A stretch of DNA of 49,844 bases from Bradyrhizobium acaciae (lineage in GTDB: Bacteria > Pseudomonadota > Alphaproteobacteria > Rhizobiales > Xanthobacteraceae). Below are positions 26,526 through 33,899 of the stretch, piece by piece. Numbering within the stretch: position 1 is the first letter of the stretch; each line of letters opens with the position of its first letter. The DNA is taken from NCBI RefSeq assembly GCF_020889785.1, contig NZ_JACMYK010000045.1, forward strand, positions 1 through 49,844, read 5' to 3'. Below the pieces are notes generated by a model, which was given only the letters and a program-made list of their open reading frames with translations, ran no database searches and was not told the origin of the DNA. The position numbers and the translations under genes are program-made.

Positions 26526-28007
26526 TCACCGCTCCCTGCCGGCTTCCTTCGCGGCCTGCAGCACCGGCGATAGCAGGTATTCGATCACGCGGCGGTCGCC
26601 GGTCTTGATCTCGGCCGAGACGCGCATGCCGGAGCGGATTGCTTCGTGGTGGCCGTCGACCAGGATCCAGTCCCGCAGCAGCGTCACCCGGGCGGGATAG
26701 GCAAGCTCGGCCGGCTGGGCGCCTGCGATCCCGGCCATCGGATTCTGCGCTGCCGCCGCGGTGCTGGCGCCGGCATTGGATGCGGTGGCGGCGTCACGGC
26801 CGAGTTTGCGCACCCGGCCGGGTACCAGACCATAGCGTGAGAAGGGGAAGGCTTCGAGCTTGATCTCGACATCCTGTCCCTCGCTGACAAAGCCGATATC
26901 CTTGTTCAGCACCAGGCAATCGATCTCAATGCCGGCACCGTCGGGAACGATGGTCATCAACGTATCCGCGGTGGTGACCACCGCACCTGACGTGTGGATC
27001 TTCAGCCCCTGGACGGTGCCGTCGACCGGTGCCACCAAATGCCGATAGCTCTCCTTCTGCCGCGCCTTGGTGATGTCCTGGTCGAATTGCGAAATCTTCG
27101 TCAGGGCCTTGGTAAGGCGGTCGGTGCTGTCGGCCATGTAGCCGGCTTCGCTCTCGGCGAGCTTGGCCTGGATTGAGCTGCGTTCGGCCCGAATCTGATC
27201 GATGTTGCGTTCGGCAATCTTGAGATCGGCGTGCTTCTCGACGATCTGCTGCTCGCTGTCGAGCACCGGCGGCCGGGTGCCGTTGCCCTTTTCGTAGAGA
27301 GCCTTCGCTGTCTTGTTCTTTTCCTCCAGCAACGGAAGGATCAGCTTGGCACGCTCGATCTGCGCGTCGTTGGATTCAAGCGCCACGTCCTTCTGCGCGA
27401 TCTCAGCCGTGAAACCTGCAACGATCGCGCGATGCTTTTCGATTTCCCGCCGGGCCTGGCTGTGGCTCTGCTCAACCAGCGCGGGGGCGGCGCCAGCGGG
27501 GCCGTGAAACGATCCTTCGGGATCGCGACCGAGCAGCGCGCGTGCCACTTCGGCATCGAGCTCCGCTTGGGTGCGATTGTAGATCAGCGCTTCCAGATCT
27601 GCATGCACCTCGGTCGGATCCAGATCGACCAGCGCCTGGCCGGCTTTGACATGATCGCCCTCATCGACGTGAATGGCGCGGATCATCGCGGTTTCGAGCG
27701 GCTGCACCACCTTGACCTGTCCAAGCGGCACGACCTTGCCGTCGGCCACCGCAACCATGTCGATGCGTGCCAGCGCGGCCCAGATCAACGCTGCGGCGAG
27801 CAGGCCGCACAGCGCCGTCGCCGTGAAGCGCAGCGTCGGCGACAACGGCGTTTCGATCAGCTCGATCGTGGCGGGAAGAAACTGACGCTCCACGGCATTG
27901 AGCCGCGGGGCGGCCGGGACCAGGCGCGGCGGCGCCGGACGAGGCGGCGTCGGCTTCGGCGAGGCATCGACGGGACGAAGCGGCATCGGCTGTACCATGA
28001 CGTTCAC
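26526..28007 (-). CDS. HlyD-family type I secretion membrane-fusion protein
   Basis: Periplasmic adaptor linking the inner-membrane ABC exporter to an outer-membrane TolC channel. A Pro-rich cytoplasmic lead of about 55 residues, one transmembrane helix (about 65-90, LCGLLAAALIWAALA), a lipoyl half-motif VVQPLETAMIRAIHVDEGDHVKAGQ, a long helical hairpin (about 130-330) and the second half VAPVDGTVQGLKIHTSGAV follow in order. The start is GTG 28007, overlapping the exporter's stop as GTGA (28004-28007); ATG 27998 is the alternative. An Ala-rich insert sits near residues 400-430. No TolC gene is in the window. Confidence 0.92.
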   Translation of the reverse strand: MNVMVQPMPLRPVDASPKPTPPRPAPPRLVPAAPRLNAVERQFLPATIELIETPLSPTLRFTATALCGLLAAALIWAALARIDMVAVADGKVVPLGQVKVVQPLETAMIRAIHVDEGDHVKAGQALVDLDPTEVHADLEALIYNRTQAELDAEVARALLGRDPEGSFHGPAGAAPALVEQSHSQARREIEKHRAIVAGFTAEIAQKDVALESNDAQIERAKLILPLLEEKNKTAKALYEKGNGTRPPVLDSEQQIVEKHADLKIAERNIDQIRAERSSIQAKLAESEAGYMADSTDRLTKALTKISQFDQDITKARQKESYRHLVAPVDGTVQGLKIHTSGAVVTTADTLMTIVPDGAGIEIDCLVLNKDIGFVSEGQDVEIKLEAFPFSRYGLVPGRVRKLGRDAATASNAGASTAAAAQNPMAGIAGAQPAELAYPARVTLLRDWILVDGHHEAIRSGMRVSAEIKTGDRRVIEYLLSPVLQAAKEAGRER

Positions 28008-30142
28008 CCCGCTGCCTGACGGACGAGATTGGCGTAAAGGCCGTTGTGATGCACCAGCACATCGTGGGTGCCTGCTTCGGCGAGTTGCCCGCGCTCTATC
28101 ACCAGGATGCGGTCAGCCGCGCGCACGGTGGAAAGCCGGTGCGCCACGATCAGCACGGTGCGGCCCCGGCAGATCGCACGCATGTTGTTCTGGATGATCC
28201 GCTCGCTCTCATAATCGAGCGCCGAGGTGGCCTCGTCGAGAATCAGGATGCGTGGATTGGTGACCAGCGCGCGGGCGATCGCAATGCGCTGGCGCTGGCC
28301 GCCGGAGAGATTGGCGCCGCGCTCTTCGACGATGGTGTCGTAGCCGTGCGGCAGTTCGCAAATGAACTCGTGCGCGCCCGCCAGCAGCGCAGCTTGCATG
28401 ACACGCTCAAGCGGCATCGAGGGCTCGACGAGCGCGATATTGTCGCGGATCGAACGGTTGAACAGCACGTTCTCCTGCAACACCACGCCGATCTGGCGTC
28501 GCAGCCAGGCCGGATCGAGCAGCGCGGTGTCGAAGCCGTCGACGATGACGCGGCCGCGCTCGGGCGTGTAGAGCCGCTGCAGCAGTTTCGTCAGTGTCGA
28601 CTTGCCGGATCCGGAGCGGCCGACAATGCCGACCACCTCGCCAGCGCCGATCTCGAACGAGAGGTCGCGCAGCACCTCCGGGTTGTCCGCCTGATAGCGG
28701 AACGCGATGTTCTCGAACCGCAAATGTCCCTTGATGGCCGGCAGGTTCTGCCTGGAGCTGACGTTCGGCTCGGTCGGCGTATCGATGATGTCGGCGAGCC
28801 GTTCGATCGACAGACGGAACTGTTGGAAGTCCTGCCACAGCTGCGCGAGCCGCAACACCGGCGCGCTGATCTGGCCTGCCAGCATGTTGAAGGCGACGAA
28901 CTCGCCGATGGTGAGCTGATTGCCGATCACGGCCTGAGCGCCGAACCACAGGATCGCGGCGCTCGTCACCTTGTTCACAAGGCCGACCAGCTGCGAGCCG
29001 GCAGCGCCCATCGTCACCACCCGGAGCGAGGATCCGATGTAGGCGGCAAGCTGCTCGTCCCATCGCCGCCGCATTTGCGGTTCGACTGCGCAGGCCTTCA
29101 GCGTCTGAATGCCGGCGAGGCTCTCAACCAGCAGCGACTGATTTGCGGCGCCGCGCTGGAATTTCTCCTGCACCCGTGCCTTCAGAACCGGCGTGATGAC
29201 CAGCGATATCAAGACGTAGAACGGGATCGATGTCACGACCACGAGCGTCAGGGAGACGCTGTACCAGAACATCACCGCCAGAAACAGCAGGCTGAACGCG
29301 ACGTCGACCACCAGGGTGAGCGCGGAGGAGGTGACGAACTGCCGGACGTTCTCCAGTTCCCGCACCCGCGCCACGGTCTGGCCGGTGGCTCTGCTTTCGA
29401 AATAACTGATCGGCAGCGCAACGAGATGGCGGAACAGCTGCGAGCCGAGAATGGCATCCATGCGGCTCGTGGTGTGGGCAAAGGCGTAGGTGCGCAGCCA
29501 GTTCAACAGCGCGTCGGCGACGTTGATGACCAGCAGGCCGATGATCAGCACGTTGAGCGTGGTGAGTCCACGGTGCACCAGGACCTTGTCGATCACGACC
29601 TGGAAGAACAGCGGCGAGGCCAGCGCGACGAGCTGGATGAACACCGAAATCACCAGCACCTCGGTGAGAATCCTGGAAAAGCGTTTGATCACCGGAATGA
29701 ACCAGCGCAGCCCAAAGCGCGTGACTTCGCCGGGAAGCTGGTCGCGTTTGGCGAACAGCACGATCTCGCCGGTCCATTTCTGCTCCAGTTCGTCCATGGT
29801 CCAGCGGACAGGCGGCCCGCCACCTAGCCCGACCATGATGTCGGCCTCGGCCCATCGTCCGATCACAAAGAAGGTGCCGTCCTGGCAACGTGCGATCACC
29901 GGCAGCGACAGCGCCTTGAGGCGCTCGACGGAAGCGGGGACGGCCTGCGCCTTCAGCCCGACGCCGCGCGCGATACGCACGAGATCGTCACACTCAGCGG
30001 TACGGCCATCGGATATGTACTCACGCCGCGCCCGATCGATGTCGAACGCTTCGCCCAACATGGCCAGCACCAGCCCAAGACTGCCGAGACCTGTATCAGC
30101 CGGCGTCGCTGGCACGGCTGCAATTTGCTGGCTACCGATCAT
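28004..30142 (-). CDS. Type I secretion ABC transporter with C39-like domain (HlyB type)
   Basis: A 712-aa inner-membrane exporter. The N-terminal ~125 residues form a C39-like domain, but the peptidase Cys is absent: where active C39 domains have a D-C-G-x-A-C-like motif, this has DTGLGSL. It should therefore bind the unfolded substrate without cutting it, as HlyB does. Six transmembrane helices follow, then the nucleotide domain with Walker A GRSGSGKST, signature LSGGQRQRIAIARAL and Walker B ILILDEATSALD. It is coupled to the HlyD gene by a GTGA overlap. The secreted-substrate candidate lies upstream at 30550-31404. Confidence 0.93.
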   Translation of the reverse strand: MIGSQQIAAVPATPADTGLGSLGLVLAMLGEAFDIDRARREYISDGRTAECDDLVRIARGVGLKAQAVPASVERLKALSLPVIARCQDGTFFVIGRWAEADIMVGLGGGPPVRWTMDELEQKWTGEIVLFAKRDQLPGEVTRFGLRWFIPVIKRFSRILTEVLVISVFIQLVALASPLFFQVVIDKVLVHRGLTTLNVLIIGLLVINVADALLNWLRTYAFAHTTSRMDAILGSQLFRHLVALPISYFESRATGQTVARVRELENVRQFVTSSALTLVVDVAFSLLFLAVMFWYSVSLTLVVVTSIPFYVLISLVITPVLKARVQEKFQRGAANQSLLVESLAGIQTLKACAVEPQMRRRWDEQLAAYIGSSLRVVTMGAAGSQLVGLVNKVTSAAILWFGAQAVIGNQLTIGEFVAFNMLAGQISAPVLRLAQLWQDFQQFRLSIERLADIIDTPTEPNVSSRQNLPAIKGHLRFENIAFRYQADNPEVLRDLSFEIGAGEVVGIVGRSGSGKSTLTKLLQRLYTPERGRVIVDGFDTALLDPAWLRRQIGVVLQENVLFNRSIRDNIALVEPSMPLERVMQAALLAGAHEFICELPHGYDTIVEERGANLSGGQRQRIAIARALVTNPRILILDEATSALDYESERIIQNNMRAICRGRTVLIVAHRLSTVRAADRILVIERGQLAEAGTHDVLVHHNGLYANLVRQAAG

Positions 30143-30230
30143 GTGGGTGCCCTCTGCAATAATTGTCGCGGCTCAATATTTCGGCCGCATAACTTCCATG
30201 GATGTCCGCTGCGATCGCGGTCGCGCCGGA

Positions 30231-30250
30231 CTTCAATATTGAAATATTCA
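30231..30250. promoter_or_regulatory. Overlapping AT-rich palindromes before the T1SS exporter gene
   Basis: TTCAATATTGAA (30231-30242) and TTGAAATATTCAA (30238-30250) share TTGAA. They sit about 90 bp upstream of the exporter start in GC-poor DNA. A dimeric regulator could use either dyad. Confidence 0.4.
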
Positions 30251-30480
30251 ATTGGTACGCAGGTTTCGCGCGAGGTTCAACGGAACCGTGCAGGTAACGA
30301 GAAATTCCAGAGTATGATCATCATATTCTGCCGAAGCGACAGCGTTCCAGCGCTTGAAGGCGTCTGGCGGCGCCGTGCCTTTTCCGCATCTACGCTACTG
30401 CTTTGCTACGCCAACTTATGTGATCGAGAACACAATTGCGGCCTCGACTGCGTTGCTCTCAAAACACGGACCGATGCGGT

Positions 30481-30513
30481 GGATTGCAGCCGGACGGCGT
30501 CCGGCTGCAATCC
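30481..30513. terminator. Strong hairpin after the secreted-protein gene
   Basis: A perfect 15-bp stem (arm GGATTGCAGCCGGAC) closes a 3-nt GGC loop. It lies 37 bp beyond the stop of the secreted-protein gene on the minus strand. No T-run follows on that strand, so it may be a 3' stabiliser or attenuator rather than a classic terminator. Confidence 0.5.
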
Positions 30514-30549
30514 GCTCCGTTCAAATGGCTCGAACTCGTGCCGCAAAAC

Positions 30550-31404
30550 CTACGACACGGGGAACACGTGCCCACTCTCGATCGAGCCGCCTTCGACGAC
30601 GCTCCAGCCGGCGTAGCTGCCGGTGAGCATATTGCTGGCATAGAGCACGCCGGCGTTGGCCGTATCGGGCGTGCCGACATCCCAGTAGAGCAGGTCGATC
30701 TGCCCGCCCGCCGTCATCGCCGTTGCTTCCAAACCTTGCGGATTGCCGGTGCCGTTCTGGTAGTTGTACCCCGTACTTGCGGAGTCCGAATTGACGTCTC
30801 CGATCGCCGGACTACCAACGCCGCCAGCGGCCAGGAAGCTCGTCTGGACGTTGAGGCCGCCAATGAAGGTACCGCCCAACCCGATAACATCGAGCTGGCC
30901 GCTCGCCGTTTGGGTATCGATGACGTCGGCATTCAGGCCAGGGCTGCTGATTCCAGCCCATGCCGGCGTGTTCAGATTCCAGGTTGAAATACCGACGGCG
31001 GTCGGCAGTCCAGCGCTTCCGGCGACCAGGCTGCTGCCCGTCAGGGCTCCGGTCGTGGTATCGAACTTCAACATGTCGATCTCGCCGTCGGCGAGCTGCG
31101 AGCCAAACTCGCCGGTGTCCGACGAATAGCCGAAGAGGCGCGGCAGGGCTGTCGTGCTCATCGCGGAGGACATCAGCGCGCCGTTGGCTCCGATCCCGAG
31201 AAAGTCGACGAAGCCCGTCTTGTCGTTTTGTATGACCAGCGTGCTCGTGTTGTTGGCGACGACCTTCCAATCCGCGCCGATTCCGTAGTCCTGCGCAACG
31301 GACGCCACCAGCGTCGAGCCTTCGTATTTCAGGTAATCGACGACACCGGTGGTGTTGTTCTGGATGACAACATTGTTTTGCAAAGGTGTTGGCATAAATG
31401 GCAT
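30550..31404 (-). CDS. Repetitive secreted protein, probable type I secretion substrate
   Basis: A 284-aa protein from the ATG at 31404, which follows AAGGAG; a frame-open start at 31509 adds a Cys/Phe-containing lead unlike the rest. It has no signal peptide. The sequence is made of degenerate units of about 40-60 residues with the pattern [V/I]QNxxTGxVD[F/Y]L, GEIDMLKFDTTTG, GQLDVIGLGGT and GQIDLLYWDVG, resembling blades of a beta-propeller of the FG-GAP/VCBS kind. It is low in Cys and Lys and rich in Gly, Asn, Thr and Ser, as expected of an RTX-like T1SS cargo, although true GGxGxDx nonapeptides are not evident. It lies directly upstream of the exporter on the same strand. The molecular role is unknown. 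Confidence 0.7.
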   Translation of the reverse strand: MPFMPTPLQNNVVIQNNTTGVVDYLKYEGSTLVASVAQDYGIGADWKVVANNTSTLVIQNDKTGFVDFLGIGANGALMSSAMSTTALPRLFGYSSDTGEFGSQLADGEIDMLKFDTTTGALTGSSLVAGSAGLPTAVGISTWNLNTPAWAGISSPGLNADVIDTQTASGQLDVIGLGGTFIGGLNVQTSFLAAGGVGSPAIGDVNSDSASTGYNYQNGTGNPQGLEATAMTAGGQIDLLYWDVGTPDTANAGVLYASNMLTGSYAGWSVVEGGSIESGHVFPVS

Positions 31405-31805
31405 CACACTTCTCCTTGTTGGCCCGAAAAGGACCATTTCGAAAACGAACAATGATTGTTGCGGCCGGGCCCGATCACAATGACCAAGCTTCAACGAAAA
31501 ATACGTCACGAGATTCGACCGTAAGGTTCATTCATTGAGATCGGGAACTCGCGGGGCCATATGGAACCTGTGCGAATGCGTCATCGACAATCGTTACATC
31601 TGGCGCCGGCTTTGCGAACTACGTCACATATCGCGGATCTCGTTCTTCGACCATTGTCGCGCGGACACCATGTTGCCAAGGCAGATGGCGGCGCGAATGC
31701 GCTGGATGCAATTGTCAGTTTGCGATGGGGATGCGCGCCAGCGATCTCGCGACGCGGACTGTCCGAGCTCTGCGCTTCGTTCCGCCCTCTCACTTCATAG
31801 AGGGA
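31405..31805. other. Upstream region of the secreted-protein gene, no gene seen
   Basis: This stretch holds a 13-bp palindrome AACAAT-G-ATTGTT at 31448-31460, 44 bp upstream of the start of the secreted-protein gene. That position suits an operator. The rest has only short overlapping frames of skewed composition and is taken as non-coding. Confidence 0.5.
31448..31460. promoter_or_regulatory. Palindrome upstream of the secreted-protein gene
   Basis: AACAAT and ATTGTT flank a central G, 44 bp before the start codon at 31404. It is a candidate regulator site. Confidence 0.35.
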
Positions 31806-31908
31806 GCAGGGAAAGCCGGGTGCCGATCGCACCCATGGGCCCCGTGCAAAGGTAGAAAGCACGGGGGTAGGACCACAGGTGTAACCGGAGCAATCCGGCT
31901 TTCCCTGC
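31806..31908 (+). ncRNA. Dispersed structured repeat with a predicted three-way junction
   Basis: An outer 14-bp perfect stem is formed by GCAGGGAAAGCCGG (31806-31819) and CCGGCTTTCCCTGC (31895-31908). Inside are hairpin 1, GGGTGC-5-GCACCC (31818-31834, which competes with the outer stem for two bases), and hairpin 2, CCCCGTGC-11-GCACGGGG (31840-31866). The single-stranded remainder reads GTAGGACCACAGGTG. The sequence and its flank match, from memory, a repeat scattered through Bradyrhizobium and Rhodopseudomonas genomes and often mis-annotated as short proteins. Expression as an RNA is inferred from the fold alone, and the strand is a guess. Confidence 0.5.
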
Positions 31909-32245
31909 GCAATGGGTTACGGCTTATACATGCTCTCCCCGGCGAGACTTGGCTTTGTTGTCACCGCCTTCGCAAAAACGCTTACTCGTTTTGCGAGAGG
32001 ACACCTGCCACTAGGGCGTCAGGCCTGCACGATTTCGCCGTCCGCGTCACGCGCATTCGTCGACTGCGCGTTTCGCGTCCACCGCATCTCACGCCGCGTT
32101 CGTGACGATCGCGAAGCGCCCCTCGATCGGGTGAGACGGATTATTTATACACCGAGCTATAGTTCTGATAAAGCGAAATATCTTTGTCGCGGGGGCTTGC
32201 GCCGTCGGGCAACTCAGATGTAAGGGCCGGCGCGTTTCCATCCTT
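31909..32245. repeat. Downstream body of the dispersed repeat, non-coding
   Basis: This continues the repeat that begins near 31780 (…CAATGGGTTACGGCTTATAC…). It contains another hairpin, CGCAAAA…TTTTGCG at 31971-31995. After about 32130 the sequence turns AT-rich (ATTATTTATACACCGAGC) and no longer matches the repeat as I remember it. No gene is supported here. Confidence 0.5.
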
Positions 32246-32285
32246 CGTCATTCCCCGCTGAGCAATTGCGCACCGGGGAATGACG
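32246..32285. repeat. Short dispersed palindrome (CGTCATTCCCCG…CGGGGAATGACG)
   Basis: A compact 40-bp member of the CGTCAT/ATGACG set: arms CGTCATTCCCCG and CGGGGAATGACG surround CTGAGCAATTGCGCAC. It lies 13 bp past the stop of the IclR gene and could act as its 3' structure. Confidence 0.75.
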
Positions 32286-32298
32286 GAGAGAAAACACA

Positions 32299-33093
32299 TC
32301 ACTCCGCCTTCCGCGCCGTCCCGTGCCCAAGCTGCCGTGAGATGTCGTTCGCACAATCGCGCAGCGCGTCCGCGATGGCGCTGTCCCAGCCGGCGTCGAA
32401 AGTGCCCTCCGGTCCCATCGCGGTGATGACCAGAGCGACATGACCGGCGTGATCGAACACCGGCGCGGCGAAGGCGTTGACGCCGGGCAGGGGATCGCCG
32501 ATCGCCCGTGCGAGCCCGTGGCTGCGCACCTCGGCCAGCATCTCGGTGGTCTTCGAATTGATTGCCTCACGCTTGGGATTGTAGCCGACGCCGAGGCGAT
32601 CGAGGCCGCTGTCGAGCGCGGTCTTGACGGCGTTCGGCGGCATGAAGGCGGCGAAGGCGCGACCGGTCGCAGTCTCGAGCAGCGCCACCACCGATCCGAC
32701 GCGCATCGCGATATGCACGGGATGGCTCGGCTCCTCGAGCCGCACCACGGTCGCGCCGTGGGTGCCCCAGACCGACAGCGACACCGCGTGATTGATGCTG
32801 TCGGCGAGCGTAGCGATCCGCGGCGTCGCGATCCGCACGGCAGAGAGCCGGCGCAGGCTGATCAGGCCGAGCTCGAGCGCCAGCGCGCCGATCTCGTAGC
32901 GGCCGGTGGTCTCGTCCTGCTCGATGAGGCCGATGCGGGAAAAGCTGACGAGATAGGGATGCGCCTTGGCCGGCGGCATGCCGGCTTCGCGCGCGAGATC
33001 GCGCAGCATCATCGGTTCGCCGCTGCGGGCGAGCGCGCGGAGCAATTCACCGCCGACCTCGATCGACTGTATGCCGCGGCTTTCTCTCGTCAT
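32299..33093 (-). CDS. IclR family transcriptional regulator
   Basis: A 264-aa regulator starting at the ATG at 33093. The N-terminal winged HTH reads SIEVGGELLRALARSGEPMM followed by LRDLAREAGMPPAKAHPYL, the standard IclR form. The C-terminal effector domain has SVWGTHGATVVRLE, the GSVVALLETATGRAFAAFMP pocket segment and NAFAAPVFDHAGHVALVITA. The frame is open further upstream, but that part is antisense to the SDR gene and is not used. It is the last gene of the operon and probably controls it, possibly through the palindrome at 36869-36889. Effectors of the family are small organic acids. Confidence 0.92.
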   Translation of the reverse strand: MTRESRGIQSIEVGGELLRALARSGEPMMLRDLAREAGMPPAKAHPYLVSFSRIGLIEQDETTGRYEIGALALELGLISLRRLSAVRIATPRIATLADSINHAVSLSVWGTHGATVVRLEEPSHPVHIAMRVGSVVALLETATGRAFAAFMPPNAVKTALDSGLDRLGVGYNPKREAINSKTTEMLAEVRSHGLARAIGDPLPGVNAFAAPVFDHAGHVALVITAMGPEGTFDAGWDSAIADALRDCANDISRQLGHGTARKAE

Positions 33094-33134
33094 CTGCTCG
33101 CCATGTGATCTTGCCAGCTCTTTCGACAACGTCC

Positions 33135-33899
33135 TTATACGGCGAGAAAGCCTCCGTCGACGGGCATGGTCACGCCGTTCACATAAGACGCCAGCTCCGA
33201 CGCCAGGAACACCACCGGACCGACCAGCTCCTCCGGCTGCCCGACGCGGCCGAGCGGCGTGCGGCCCAGAAATCCGGCGAGCCGGGCAGGGTCGTTGCGG
33301 GTCTCCTCGGTCATCGCCGTTTCGATTACGCCGGGCGCGATTGCATTGACGCGAATGCCGTCGGCGGCAAGCTCGCGGGCAAGCGCCTGGGTGAAGAGCT
33401 TCACGCCGCCCTTGGACGGCGCATAGCCGAGCGTATCGGCGACGCCGAGAAAGGAGGCGATCGAGCCGAGATTGATGATCGCGCCGCGGGTCTCGCGCAG
33501 CGCCGGCAGGAAAGCGTGGGTGACGTTGAACGTCCCGGTCAAATTGACATCGAGCACCCGCCGCCAATTGTCGTGGGCGCGCGGCGAAGTGATGCCTTCA
33601 CGGATGATGATGCCGGCATTGTTGACCAGGATCGCGATCGGCCCGACCTCGCGCGCCATCTGTTGCGCCAGCGCGGAGCATGCCTCCGCATCGGTGACGT
33701 CGAGTGCGAACGGCCAGGCGGCGCGCCCGCGCAGGCGAATGTCGGCCGCGGTCTGCTCGGCGCCGGCGAGATCGATGTCTGCGACCGCGACATCGGCGCC
33801 ATGTGCCGCGAGGCCGAGCGCGATGGCGCGTCCGTTGCCATGTGCGGCGCCGGTGACGAGCGCGCGCTTGCCCGCAAGCAGGTGCGCCGTTGTGCTCAT
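33135..33899 (-). CDS. SDR family NAD(P)-dependent oxidoreductase
   Basis: A 254-aa classical short-chain dehydrogenase. The cofactor motif is TGAAHGNGRAIA, followed by DIDLAG (an Asp after beta-2 that favours NAD), NNAG, the catalytic Ser in INLGSIASF and the Tyr-x3-Lys in GYAPSKGG, then PGVIETAMT. The C-terminus SYVNGVTMPVDGGFLAV is typical. The start overlaps the FAD-oxidoreductase stop as ATGA (33896-33899). With that flavoenzyme and the binding protein it forms a catabolic operon for a cyclic or ketone substrate. Confidence 0.93.
   Translation of the reverse strand: MSTTAHLLAGKRALVTGAAHGNGRAIALGLAAHGADVAVADIDLAGAEQTAADIRLRGRAAWPFALDVTDAEACSALAQQMAREVGPIAILVNNAGIIIREGITSPRAHDNWRRVLDVNLTGTFNVTHAFLPALRETRGAIINLGSIASFLGVADTLGYAPSKGGVKLFTQALARELAADGIRVNAIAPGVIETAMTEETRNDPARLAGFLGRTPLGRVGQPEELVGPVVFLASELASYVNGVTMPVDGGFLAV

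Larger units (their letters stand above)
30143..30549. promoter_or_regulatory. Leader between secreted-protein gene and T1SS exporter
   Basis: A 407-bp AT-richer gap on the minus-strand transcription path. It holds overlapping palindromes at 30231-30250 (TTCAATATTGAA and TTGAAATATTCAA) and a strong hairpin at 30481-30513. The AT-rich palindromes lie 89-108 bp upstream of the exporter start, where a promoter or silencing-protein site would be expected. No convincing small gene was seen. Confidence 0.5.

Noticed and set aside
28004..30142. Exporter as a bacteriocin-processing C39 peptidase transporter
   Set aside because: The catalytic Cys motif is replaced by DTGLGSL, so it should not cleave a leader peptide.
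31725..32105. A plus-strand frame containing GAGKAGCRSHPWAPC
   Set aside because: It is the translation of the dispersed repeat with its hairpin stems; the frame does not extend as a conserved fold and the DNA structure explains the conservation.
32299..33567. IclR gene as a 422-aa protein with a long N-terminal domain
   Set aside because: The extra 158 codons are antisense to the SDR gene and lack any fold; the ATG at 33093 starts the HTH normally.
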